DNA from: Neurospora tetraspora
Lineage: Eukaryota > Ascomycota > Sordariomycetes > Sordariales > Sordariaceae
Assembly (NCBI RefSeq): GCF_033439725.1
Contig: NW_026944388.1
Location: forward strand, 62,001 to 126,000
DNA length: 64,000 nt
Direction: 5' to 3'
The position numbers were made by a program, and so were the translations under genes. This document shows, piece after piece, positions 27,601 through 38,899 of this stretch. Numbering within the stretch: the first letter of the stretch is position 1; every line of letters begins with the position of its first letter. The notes below the pieces were generated by a model. It had not been told where the DNA came from and did no database searches. It was given only the letters and a program-made list of their open reading frames with translations.

Positions 27601-28059
27601 CTAGCAAACTTCTAATATATTTATAATAATATTAGCGAATGAATTACGCCTAGCCGCACTATCTTTAAAACTTTATTACGATTTTCAAGAACTCTAACCC
27701 GCTACATAAAATAGAATAGAATTTAATTAACTTTATTTACCTTATACTATTATTTATAAAACTTAAAAAACTCCGTTATTAAAAACAACCTACCAAAAGT
27801 AAATAGGGATTGGACGCCTAAGGTACTTACTAATTAAAATACAATAGTATAAGTTAGTATAAGTATCGTCCTACCTAAATATATATACTAGATAGGGATT
27901 TCTTTATACGTTCCGTTAATAAAAATAACCGAATTACCTATTCGATTAGTATTTTCAAAATCGACTAATTTATTTAATAAAAATGAATTATCGATGACCC
28001 CGCTTAGGAACCATTCCCCCGTAACGAAAAGGAATTCTGCGATAAAGCCCTTTATACAA

Positions 28060-28800
28060 TTCCTCTTGAATATTATAACGAAATTAAACTCTTTAGTAAA
28101 TACAATTTAAATATATTATTTAAATACCGACTGTATAATTATAAAATTAAGCTCGACGAAAGCCACTAATTAGAAGAGTTTAATTATAATCCTCTTTATC
28201 AAATATCCTTTAATAAATTAGAGGCTGTATATAAATATCTTTTAGAAAACCTATTAAAAGGGTTTATCGAAGCGAACTCGTCCCTATAAGTAATACTTAT
28301 TTTATTTATTAAGAAAACTAATAATAGTCTCTACTTCTATATAAACTATTAGAAATTCAATGCTATCACTCGAAAGGACCGCTACCTATTATTCTTAATC
28401 GAAGAAACCCTTACTAAAATAGTTAAAATACAATAATGCACAAAAATTAATATTTAATAAGCGTTTTACTGTATTTGTATAAAATTAGAAAATAAAGAAT
28501 TAATTACCTTTTGCACCGGTATAAGAACTTTTAAATATAAAGTATTACTATTTAATTTTACTAATAATCTAGCTAGATTCTAAAATTTTATTAATTTAGT
28601 CCTAGGCGAATATTTAAATAATTTCTATATAATTTATATTAATAATATTTTAATATATTCAAATATACTAGAGGACTACTGGAATTACGTTTAGAAGGTC
28701 CTTCGGAAGTTAGAGGAAATTACCTTGCAAATAGACTTCAAAAAGTGCGAATTTTATATTACTAAAATAAAATTCCTAAATTTTATTGTAGGATAAAAAA
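28060..28800 (+). mobile_element. Reverse transcriptase domain of element B, inactivated
   Basis: The reading frame runs from K-L-D-E-S-H near 28,150 through the R-Y-L-L-F-L-I-E-E block near 28,380 to the catalytic box at 28,635-28,646 and R-K-L-E-E-I-T-L-Q near 28,705. Stops and the loss of both catalytic Asp residues make it non-functional. Confidence 0.85.
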
Positions 28801-31272
28801 GAATTTTAATTGACTTTAAAAAGGTAGAATTGTTAAAGAATAGGTAGTACCGTCCAATTTAAGAAGAGTATAATCCTTTTTAGGGTTCTACAATTTTTAT
28901 TAAAAATTTATTAAAAATTGTAATTATATAGTATATTCCTTTACAAATCTAATATAAAAAGGAAAAACCTTGACCTAAATTAATCAATATTAGGCTACTT
29001 TTAAAGAATTTAAAAGATTATTCGTAGAAACCTTACTCTTAAAACACTTCTACTATAATGCCGAAACGAAGGTAGAGATAGATGCTAATAATAAAGTACT
29101 AGTAGGAATATTATTCTAATTGTAGGAAGATATAGAAGAATAGTACCCAATTACTTTCTTTTTAAAAAGTATATAAGGCGCAGAATATAATTACCCTATT
29201 TATAATAAGGAATTGCTCGCCGTTATTAGAGCCCTCCAAATGTAATAATCCGAATTTTTTAACTTCCAATACAATAAATTATTTACAATTATTACTAATT
29301 ATTAAATATTTAAATATTTTAGTACTAAACGCCTTCTTAACTTCCAATAAGCCGGATAGGTAAAATTCCTATCCCAATACTACTTTAAGATTATATATCG
29401 ACCTAGTATAAAGAACGTAGGAATTAATACGCTTTCTTATAAGTCTAAGGATTTTAAAACTTAAAAAGATAAAAAGGATATATACCGAACGCTTTAAATA
29501 TTTAAACTAGTAGAAGAAAATACCGCTAAAATATCTATCATCGCTTCTATAACAACCGTTTCTAGCCCGCCGTTAAAGGAATCAGTCCCAATCATAATTT
29601 TAAACTTAGAAGAATTAAACCTAGTTGAACCGGAAGGGTATAAATTAGTAAATATATTTATAAAGGCCAACCGCGAGGACGAGTCCCTAGAAGAATATTG
29701 CATTTATATTTATAGTTTGGACTTTAATTTTGTAATACTAACTAATAGATTCCTAATATATTAAAATCGCCTAATTATCCCCAAATTGAATAACCTACGT
29801 ACGCGTATTATCGATAAAACTTATTCGACGTTAGTTGTAGTCTACCTAAAGAGAATTAAAACCAGAGCGATTTTTAAGATATAACACTAGTAGTTATATA
29901 TAACTAGACCGTTTTATTAAAAACTATATAGTATATAAGGCTAGTAAAATTCCTAGGGATAAAACCCCGGGCTTACTATACCTAATTCCCCTACCCGCCC
30001 AAAAACAGATATTTATTATTATAGATTTTAAGAAGATACTAAAGGATAAATACGGGTTTAATAATGTACTAATTATAATTTACCGCTTACTAAAATCATT
30101 CTAAATTACCCTTTATACAAAAAATATAACTGCCCGTAATGCAATTCAAATATATTACGAAGGACTCTACTATATTTATAGTATACTAGAAGAAATAATC
30201 TCGGATAGGGGTCTACATTTTACGTCCGTATTCATTAATAAAATATCGAAATTAATTAGGACAAAGTAAAAATTAGCTACTATAAAGTATAACTAGATAG
30301 TAGGCTGAGTAAAAGTAATAAATATCTATACTGATCAATAATTATAGCCATTTGTTAATTATTACTAAAATAATTAATTTAAGGCTATTCCCACTTTAGA
30401 CGCTATATAGAATAATTTACTATAAAATAATGTAGGTTTATCCCTATATAAAATTATATTTAGCTACCCTATAAGGATACTTTTCAATTAGGACGCTTGT
30501 ACCCAAAACCCTAATATTCTCTGGATAGAGTAATTAATTAGAAAGCAAATATAGGATTACCCCTAGCGTATATATAATTATATTGAGTACGCTTAGGAAA
30601 TAATATGGAATGTATAAGAACAATAGGTTACGTAAACGAATAAAAAGTAGAAGGAACCCGATTTTAAATTAGGCAATAGGGTTATTATTATTAGGAAGTT
30701 CTAATTTATAATAATTCAACCTAATAATAAGCTCGATTTCCCTAATACCTATAATTATTATAAAATTATTAAGAAAATAGGGTATTCCTACTGATTAGAG
30801 CTACTAGAAAGGTAGAAAAGTACTAATATATTCTATATAGACTATTTATAGAAGTATAATAATAATCTGCTTCCGGAATAGGTACCCGAATATTCCAAAG
30901 TGGTTATAAATAAGGACGGAGACCCTGAATAGGAAGTTAATCAAATTATAGCTTCTAAGGTAGTTAACGGGAAGCTCTTCTACTAGGCGGACTAGAGAGG
31001 TTAGGACTCTAATTTAAAGTAATATCCTACGTTTAATTTTAAATATGCGCTAAAAGCGCTTCAAGACTTTTACGAAGCCAACCCAAACGCTCCAGGCCTG
31101 CCCTAATGATTAATAATTTAGTTTAACGAAGATACAGAATAATATGACGATAATAAATACTCCAAAACGGAGAGATTAAGGTATTTACAACGTATTACGA
31201 GAAAGAAATAAATATAATTTATAGTATTCTATATAATTATTTAGCAAAACTCGTAGACGAATCTTTTATGTA

Positions 31273-31293
31273 GGGGGGGGGGGGGGGGGGGGG
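31273..31293 (+). repeat. 21-base G homopolymer (polypurine tract of B)
   Basis: Twenty-one consecutive G immediately upstream of the 3' LTR. The corresponding tract of element A is nine bases long, so this one has expanded or been mis-assembled. Confidence 0.9.
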
Positions 31294-31296
31294 TAA

Positions 31297-31682
31297 TATA
31301 ATAACGCTAATAGATTAAGTTTAGGTGCTATGTATAGATATAATTTATAAGGGTATTAGTATTAGAATAAGATATATAGAGGATTCTAGGTGCAGCACAA
31401 TCTAAGGGATACAAACTATTCAATTAGCCATACTAAAACTAGTCATAGGGTAGATCTTAGCACGTATAGGGTTTATCCTACAGGTAAAGGGGATGCGAGT
31501 AAAAGGATTAATTAACAGTAACCCGCATATAGGTCCCGCTATCGCTTATACAACCAAGGTATTTATTTAGGTCTACACGTTTATACCTAATTCTCTTCCT
31601 CTTTTCTTTTCCCCATTTAAAATCTTCTATCATAGATAGAATCCTCGCTTAGCCTTCGGCTCACCCATACTGTGCCCTTGCA
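31297..31682 (+). repeat. 3' LTR of element B
   Basis: Starts TATAATAACGCTAATAGATT, a RIP-mutated form of the 5' LTR start, and ends TGTGCCCTTGCA. Here the last 60 bp are the least mutated, the reverse of the pattern in the left LTR. Confidence 0.92.
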
Positions 31683-32230
31683 GGCGGCGGTAATTAACGT
31701 TTTAAATAAAGTTAACTAGGGGTATATAAAATAGTATAATAAGTTTTGTAAATTGTAATTTGTAAGTTTAAAGTCGGCGATTAAATACTCCTCAATATAA
31801 AAAATATTAAATAATAACGGCCGAGCGTAAAGCTTTCGGATAAATTCCTAGGACCTTTCCGAATTATAGAGGTTACAGGCGATAAGAAAATAGCCTTCTA
31901 ATTGGAATTGCCAGTATATTATTATATCTACCTGGTTTTCCCTATTGTATTGTTGGAGCTTTATTATAGCAACCCAAACATAGTTATATTAAAGGGCGAA
32001 ATAATAAATATCGAGGACGAAATATTGTAATATAAGGTAGAAATTATTGTAAAATACGTAGGTTCGGGGAAGAATCGGTAGTATTAGGTAAAGTAGAAGG
32101 GGTATCCGGAACAGGATAACAAGTAGATATTGTTAAAGAATTTAAATTACTTAAAATTATTAGAAAAATATAAGGCGAGGGAATTATAGCGGAGGAAATA
32201 AGTAGGAGGATTAGTTATAAGGTCGATAAG
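31683..32230 (+). mobile_element. Chromovirus X integrase C-terminus and chromodomain
   Basis: Continues the integrase interrupted at 24,243: L-G-P-F-R-I-I-E-V-T near 31,850, then L-E-L-P-V near 31,900, then a chromodomain-like block K-Y-V-G-S-G-K-N-R near 32,053 and K-G-Y-P-E-Q near 32,098. A C-terminal chromodomain places X among the gypsy chromoviruses, whose chromodomain guides integration to heterochromatin. Several stops are present. Confidence 0.8.
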
Positions 32231-32302
32231 GGTTAATTAAAATAATTAAGAAGTAGTAGTAGAATTGAATTATATAATATAGGAAATTAAAAAATGTAAA
32301 CG

Positions 32303-32530
32303 AAGTAAGGCCGGACTTAAGGGATAGAAAAGTAAAGAAATATAGACGAAGTAAAGCTAAACCTAAGGGATAGAAAATAAAAGAAGATTAGTAAAGTAAG
32401 GCTAGAATTAAGGGATAAAAAATAAGGAAAAATAAATAAAATGAGGCTAGAATTAAGGTATTAGAAGAAAAGAAGATATAAATAAAGTAAAGCTAGAATT
32501 AAAGGACTAGAAGAGTAGAGGATTAGAAGA
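32303..32530 (+). repeat. Five-copy 45-46-bp tandem repeat in chromovirus tail
   Basis: Units start at about 32,303, 32,349, 32,394, 32,439 and 32,485 with AAGTAAGG or AAGTAAAG followed by CTAGAATTAAGG-like sequence. The period of about 45 bp suggests a repeated 15-residue tail in the ancestral protein. Confidence 0.75.
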
Positions 32531-34140
32531 AAACGAAGTAGAATATAAAAATAAAGTATTTAAGAAATTATACAATAACTAAGGTTAAGAATTGTAAAAA
32601 TTAAGAGGAAAATAAAAATAGGAATTAACTATTTAATTATCCTAGGGCAATATTTCTATTTATTCCGACCGAATATAAGTAAGGTTCGGGATTATTTACT
32701 TAGTTGAATTACAATTACTAATATGGGAATTAAACCTACTCCTTAAAATCTCTAACCTCGTACGCTACTATAGCGCCTATTAATTATAATATTAAAATTA
32801 AACCTTACCAATAATATCAGCAATCTCTTTATTATCCTCCTACAAGACTTCCGAAAGCGTAGTAACCTAGTTCTATAAAATACTAATAATAGTAATTACC
32901 GTCGATAATTCTATCCTAATAGTATTAATTAAATCCACTATAATAGTAACTATATTAGCAAAGAAGGACATATAAATATTATTGTAGAAGGCGATAGCAA
33001 TATTCAATTTATTAATCTTAATTTCAAAATTAATAAAGTATACAACGAACGGGCTATTAAGAAGCAGGGAAACAATATTTAAAATAGAGGTAGGGATATT
33101 AGTAACATTAAAAGCCTTAAAGGAATTAAAAATATTTAAAACTTTAAAAAAGTTAAAAGCGTCGGAAGTATTAGAAGAGTCCGGGGCGCCGGGGGAATTG
33201 GAGGAGCTTTAAGCGTTATTACAATTAATTATAATAAGGGGTATAAGAGCCATTTTATAAAAGCGAATATATATAGTAGGAATACGTTAGCTGCGGGTAA
33301 CTATTTTACTAATATTCTAATTTAAACCCCTATAAAGGTAAAGGTTGGACGAGAATTTCAGATAGTTAATATAATACTTATAGTAAATCTCCTACAATCT
33401 AACAGCGGCGACTATAATAACCTACTTACAATCGGTAACCTCTATAGGGACGTAATTATCAAAACTAGTAAGTACCTAAAAAGTAAAATAGGCCTATAAT
33501 TATATTCTAAAGGGCATTAAAATAGTAGGTTAATTATAAGTACAGGAATAGTAAGTATATTTATAAGTAGCGGTCGAATATAAAATAGCGCTGAAGAAAG
33601 AATATTAATAAGAACGGGAGATTGGGGTAGAATATATTTATACTTCATAAAGTAAGTAAATTCATTAGCGTATTCGAAAAGGAGGTTATCGTTAAATTCC
33701 TTAGTAGCCTCTATATTAATAATAATTTTGGTAAAATTAAAAGTATAAATTGCGTAAGGAGGGAGGTATATAGTATTATAAGAGAGTTAATAAAGTAGAA
33801 AAATAAAGCGTTTATTATTAGACAGGTGGAGGGTTATAATATAAAAACCGGTAGAATAAATAGTAGTAGCGATAAAAAGAGGAAGAAGAGGAGAGGGGAG
33901 AAGAAGGGAGGGGGAAGGGTTTTTATACCTAACGTAAAAGATTATTTATAGACTCTAGAGTATAGACTTACATAAACCCCTATATTATTATAATGATTAG
34001 GTAATTAAAGTAAGTATTATATAATTATAATCAACTTATTGAAAAGGTTTAGAATAAGTAGATAGAGCGTAGTAATAAGCGAATATTAGACAATTAGAGT
34101 TTCGAAGGCGGCAGGATGAATCCTAATTAATTATATTATT
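32531..34140. other. Decayed repeat DNA, unassigned
   Basis: AT-rich with no gene. On the minus strand around 33,250-32,800 a frame reads without many stops and begins M-A-L-I-P-L-I-I-I-N-C-N, with alternating hydrophobic blocks. It may be the gag or an accessory product of a minus-strand element, but I cannot assign a family. Confidence 0.4.
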
Positions 34141-34149
34141 AAGTAATTT

Positions 34150-34552
34150 ATTTTATACTCCCAAAAGCTCGCGAAACGTTGAAATGCGGGTTCTTAGTCG
34201 ACGACGACAGTAAAACTAACTTTGATATTAGAATCGTATTTAGGACGTCCGATCACCCCTATTTACGATATTATATTAATTACGTATCGAAAAAGTAGGT
34301 ATTATAGCAGTCGGGAACGATGGCCGCGGTCTAGCGGCAAGCCGACACGCGCCCGGAAATCCCGCGGCCGGAATACCGATAACGACGACGACGGTTAATA
34401 GCGCCGAACCCGAAGCCTCCCGGCCCCGAAACCCCTTTAAGAAAATATAGAGAAATTCCTTCTAGAAATTATAAATTTCCCTAATATCGATAGCCTACTC
34501 AACGCCTGCATAGCGTAAGTAGAAAGACTTTTCAATACCGCTAAGGATATTT
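34150..34552 (+). mobile_element. LINE ORF1 5' fragment, copy 3
   Basis: Collinear with 1,625-2,000 (shared TTCTTAGTCGACGACGACAG, ATATTATATTAATTA and AAGGATATTTT). It is less mutated than copy 1. It ends abruptly at 34,552 where TGTTGGAAGTCC begins. Confidence 0.65.
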
Positions 34553-34670
34553 TGTTGGAAGTCCGTGCCCTGGGCCGCCCATTCACCGACTTTGCCCATT
34601 CACCGGCACTCCCTTCCAGGTATTTAGGCTGCCCTAGTTTCCGTTTCTCCTCTTCCATTAGACAACAACA
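34553..34670 (+). repeat. Possible copia-type solo LTR
   Basis: Begins TGTTGGAAGTCCGTGCCC and ends ACAACAACA, giving TGTTG...CAACA termini. It is unmutated compared with its surroundings and contains CCCATTCACCG twice. The flanks give no target duplication, so the boundaries are tentative. Confidence 0.4.
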
Positions 34671-34711
34671 ATCAAGCCCTTTTTCGTTGTCGCCTTTTCC
34701 AGCCCACCGAT

Positions 34712-34874
34712 AAATAAACCCCTATACGTACTAAGGTCTACCCTACAACCAATCTTAATATAATTAATTAAATAACTTGTATCCTCTAGCCCGTACCATA
34801 CTCAGAATCTCTATATACCTTATTCCATCGCGCATAGCACCCAGGCCCAAACCCAGTCTGCCAGCGCCGTCACA
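34712..34874 (-). repeat. Partial LTR of the A/B family
   Basis: From ACCCCTATACGTACTA to CCAGCGCCGTCACA it matches the outer half of the element A LTR in the same orientation. The inner half is missing. Confidence 0.8.
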
Positions 34875-35089
34875 ATCTACGTACCCCCAACACCGTAAAA
34901 TAAAGCTAGAAATATTTAAGAAGGTCGACGACACTTCTAAACTTAATATTATATAAATTCGAGAAATTACTACTATAGTACGAGAGGACTTTCCTAGATC
35001 CGTATATACAAGAACCAATATATATAACGTACGCGTCGTTGCAATTTCAATAACTATACCCCAACTAGCGCCCTAATTAAATTATTTAA

Positions 35090-35912
35090 CGATAATAATA
35101 TTAAATATACTAAAAGAATCGATCTAAACGATAAGGAACGATTATTAGGCCTTATTTTTACCTTCCCAATTTATATAAATATAGTTAAAACATTTCTTAA
35201 GGTTATGATTATCGATAATACGTATAATACCAACCGGTTTTATTATCCCTTTTACTAAGTTTCGAATATTTCTTCTACTAATTCGGTATTTAATTATATT
35301 TTTAGTATTATTAACAACGAGAAGTAGGAAGTATGTAATTTCCTAATAGAGGATAATAAAAAATTAAACTTACGGTACAACTTTCTTAAATCTATCGTCG
35401 TCGTTATAAATAAATATAAGGAAATAAAGTAATTATTTAGTAATACTTTCCCTAATACCCAGCAACAACTCTATCTATTCTACATTGTTAAGAACGTATT
35501 ATTTAATATTAAAAAGAAGTAAAAGAAGTAAAAGGATAACGATGACGATAATTTTAAGGATAAGGAACGTAAAAATAATTAGGATAATCTAATGTCTTTT
35601 AATTTAATTAATTAAGGCATTTACTTATTAATATACAACTTTAATTCGAAGGCGGCGGCTAAAACTATAAACGACCCCTATGACGTTGTAAATATATTCA
35701 AACTTATAATATACGCCAATACTAAACCAAAATTCTAAGCTATTTAGGAGAAATCAAAAACCCAATTTCAAGGCCAGAAAATGGTTCTTCAATATATCTA
35801 GAAGAATTAGCTTCTTATTAAAGACTAATAGGTATACTATTATATTAGAAAGTACAAGAATTTTGGTATTAAGGTTATATCCTTAATCAAATTAAATAAC
35901 TTTAATATTAAG
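35090..35912 (+). mobile_element. MULE transposase remnant
   Basis: The plus strand reads M-I-I-D-N-T-Y-N-T-N-R-F near 35,207, then S-S-T-N-S-V-F-N-Y-I-F near 35,271, then S-N-T-F-P-N-T-Q-Q-Q-L near 35,440 and K-N-V-L-F-N near 35,490. This is the order of the DDE-type MULE transposase (D-x-T-Y-K-T-N then F-P-x-A-x-x-x-L then N-x-x-K). It is broken by stops and by Asp losses. Bases 34,875-35,090 may be its N-terminal part, but I see no motif there. Confidence 0.72.
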
Positions 35913-36077
35913 GGCATTTCATCCGCGGGCACCAGGGTCGTCTTACACGGGCACCAAACCTTATACGGGCACCAATCGGGTTAGGGTTTAACGTGCACAT
36001 TATTTTTTTCAATCCTGTAATACAGTCAGACAGTAATCGTACAACACCCTTTCGGTGTAATTCAGTGCCAAGCCCAG
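35913..36077 (+). mobile_element. TIR transposon end, copy 4
   Basis: Starts GGCATTTCATCCGCGGGCAC and continues CAGGGTCGTCTTA and CAATCGGGTTAGGGTTTAAC to AGTGCCAAGCCCAG. It matches the right end of the 18,071-18,847 element over about 165 bp. Only one end is present; RNase H of another element follows at once. Confidence 0.8.
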
Positions 36078-38691
36078 TTTATAATAAAGAACTCTTAATA
36101 ATAATTAAAAGAAACTAAAATTATAGTGCTTAGAATTAAAAAATGCTAATAAACTATTTACTATAATCATAAATTACTAAGTATTAGAATATTTCTTAAT
36201 AAAAGAATTATTTAATTTATATTAAATTAAATAAGCAAAACTATAATTTTAAAATAATATACCGACCTAGCAAGGATAATATAGCGGCGAATATATCATT
36301 AAGAAAATTAAAGGAAATAAAAACTATAATCTAAAAGAGGGAGGACTAATGGATATTAAGATTCTTAAAATCTAAAAATAGAATTTATATATATATTAGC
36401 GGTAAAGAAAAAACGCTAATAGCCGAATTCCTAATTATCTTTTTACCTACGCCAATAGTACTAGCCCCTGTCAAATTAAGGTCTAAAGATTAAAGCGGCG
36501 ACGAATAACTATAAAGAAAAGAAGATCATATTTGATTACAATTATTAATTAAATAAATTTTGCACGCTAACCGAACGAATAAATCTATTTCTATTTATTA
36601 TACGAAAACCACTTCGGCGGCCGACGACGAAGGCGAAAAAGACCCGCACCTCTTATATATATAAAGCCTAATACTATATAATAGGAAATTCATCGTCCTA
36701 AATACCAATAACTTTAAGACTAAAGTAATAAAAAAAAAATATTATAATATACTATTTACGGTATATCCAAGGAGGAATAAAATGAGAAAAATAATTACCC
36801 CTCATTATTAGTAGCCTAAGTTAATAATAAATATAAACCGATATATTAATAATTACTATATTCATTATTCTTTAAAAGTCCTACTGAATAAAACCCCTAA
36901 ATTATTTTTTACTATATTTCCCTAATCCGATTATAGAGCGTAGCAATCTATTATTATAAACTTCAAATCTATACCTAAAAATAAAAAAGGGTATAACAAC
37001 GTATTAATAATAATCGACCGCTTTTCAAAACTATTTTAATATATCCTATATAAAGATATAGTAATGGGAAAAAAGGCCGCCCCATTCTACTATAAAGGAC
37101 TATACTGAATTTTGAGTCTACTTTAAAACGTTATAAATAATAGAAGTCCCCAATTTATTCCGGATTTTACTTAAGAATTAGCTCACTTACTACGGATTAA
37201 ATAGAAATTAAGCAATACCGGTCACTTATAAACCGCCGGCTAGGTAGAGATTATAAATGAATATATTAATCAAAGATTAAGACCCTATATATTTTATAAT
37301 TAAAACGATTGGTCGGATTTACTACCCGCTTTAGATTTCGTCTAAGGGATATTTCCATATAAGAATTTAAACGGAATATCGCTATACAAAGTCCTATTCG
37401 GATATAAATACATACTACCTACGATAGACTAGATATAAAGAATATATAATAAGCAATAAAGTACCCCAAAGGAGAAATTATTAAAAAAGAAAATAAAATA
37501 AAGAGCTTAAAGATTAGAAAGGGTATAAACTATAGCTAAATCGGCAATTTATAAGGCTTAAAAAAATAAACGAAATAAACGAACTGTTATCGACGCTAAC
37601 CGGATTTTAGGGTTAATAATAAGGTTTTTATTATTAAAAAGATTTAATCTACTAATAAACTAAGTAATAAATTAGATTTTCTATTAATTTATATACTTTA
37701 TAAAATCGTTGGAATGATTGGATATTCGTACGAATTAGAAATCCTAACATCCTAGAAAGGTTTAAAAGTATTCTATACTAACCGATTAAAGAAAGACCTA
37801 AGTAATTTACTACTTGGGTAAACTAACAAAAACCGGGCGGCGAAATTATTAACGATAAAGAAGAATAGGAGGTAAAAGAAATTATAATTTATAAATTAAT
37901 TAATAGGCAATTAAATTACTAAATTAATTAGAAAGGTTAGGACCTAAACTTAATTTAATATAAGGCTAAGGGATTTAAAAACGCGGTACGAAAATTAAGG
38001 GAATACTACAATAATAACCTAGAAAAGCCGGGACCACCGAAAAGGTTATATTTATAATTAAAAGCGATAGAAAATAATATAGTCACTAAAGACTATAAAA
38101 ACAATAACCTACCAGTAGAAGGATTAATAAAAAGTAAGGCTTTAAGGAGGTTTTGAAGAAAAAAGTAGCAATTAATAAGAAGAACAATTATAATAATCAA
38201 TTATAGACTATAATATTAATTATATAGTATAGTAGTATTGTATAATAGCCTATACTATTTGACGAGAGTACGCTAAGGTCCGATAGTATTTGTCCTCTAC
38301 TTGGGAAGCGGTCTATTCGAATCCAATTAGGGGAAAAAAAATTTATAATTTTTAGTAATATGGCAATTAGATGAAAAATATAATCGTAATACGCGGAGTA
38401 GAATTTATTTCACGTTTCCTTTTAAAAACTTTTATTATAATATAAAAAATTATATTAACCGTTATAATGATTTTATATATTTATTTCATTTTGTCATTGT
38501 ACGATTCTTAGCATAGAGTTTTATTTTATTTCTCTTCTATCGCAATATAATAAATTGAACCAACTATTACAATAGGTTTATATATTTATTTACGACCTTT
38601 TATATAATTATATTTTTCTTTTCTTTTATTTTATATTTCTTTTTCTCTTACGGCTTTAGGGTTGAACCTTTCTTCGGAAGGGGGGGGGTAA
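36078..38691 (+). mobile_element. Ty3/gypsy element Y, RNase H to integrase
   Basis: Begins in RNase H (Y-N-K-E-L-L near 36,085; F-K-I-I-Y-R-P-S-K-D-N near 36,250) and runs into integrase (N-F-K-S-I-P-K-N-K-K-G-Y near 36,961; I-I-I-D-R-F-S-K near 37,008). Gag, protease and RT are missing upstream, where copy 4 of the TIR end lies. A run of G before position 38,689 is the polypurine tract. Many stops are present. Confidence 0.75.
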
Positions 38692-38899
38692 TGTTATAGT
38701 ATAGTTGGACAAGTTCCTCGAGCATTAGCGACTAGGTAATAGGGTACCGGGCATAGAGTACTATAGTATGTTAAATAGAAGGTTTATATTCTTATTGATA
38801 AGCTGTACGGATTAGGAAGGCGGCGACGACTGGCAGTTCTAACTTATATATCCAGAACCGTAATACCTTCGTTTGACTACTTCCCTTTTCCTCCTTACA
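38692..38899 (+). repeat. 3' LTR of element Y
   Basis: Starts TGTTATAGTATAGTTGGACA just after the G-rich tract and ends CTCCTTACA, about 208 bp. Base composition changes to ordinary genic DNA directly after it. The 5' partner is not in the window. Confidence 0.6.

Larger units (their letters stand above)
24244..31682 (+). mobile_element. LTR retrotransposon B (Ty3/gypsy), full length
   Basis: LTRs of 385 and 386 bp bound a 6.7-kb interior in the order gag (about 24,650-26,700), protease (about 27,000-27,300), RT (about 28,080-28,800), RNase H and integrase (about 29,920-30,600). A 21-base G run at 31,273-31,293 just before the 3' LTR is the polypurine tract. The flanks are a perfect 5-bp direct repeat GGCGG (24,239-24,243 and 31,683-31,687). 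RT landmarks include K-G-F-I-E-A near 28,260 and Y-I-N-N-I-L-I-Y-S at 28,635, where the catalytic Asp pair has become Asn-Asn. It belongs to the same LTR family as element A. Confidence 0.93.
1..38899. repeat. AT-rich, RIP-degraded transposon compartment
   Basis: This tract is very rich in A, T and TpA and poor in CpA/TpG, and no open frame in it reads as a functional protein. Translation of short stretches still shows retrotransposon and transposase motifs interrupted by many stops. Stops and missense changes are mostly of the C-to-T or G-to-A kind, the signature of RIP in ascomycetes. A few islands escape (about 17,860-18,880, 23,112-23,260, 24,244-24,440 and 34,553-34,690). The tract ends sharply at an LTR end near 38,899, beyond which base composition is ordinary. 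Confidence 0.93.

Noticed and set aside
32303-32530. CRISPR-like regular repeats
   Set aside because: The repeats are contiguous and imperfect with no unique spacers; this is a eukaryotic transposon.
38220-38335. tRNA-like sequence (ATTCGAATCCAATTAG box)
   Set aside because: It has no matching acceptor stem or anticodon stem; it is inside decayed gypsy DNA.
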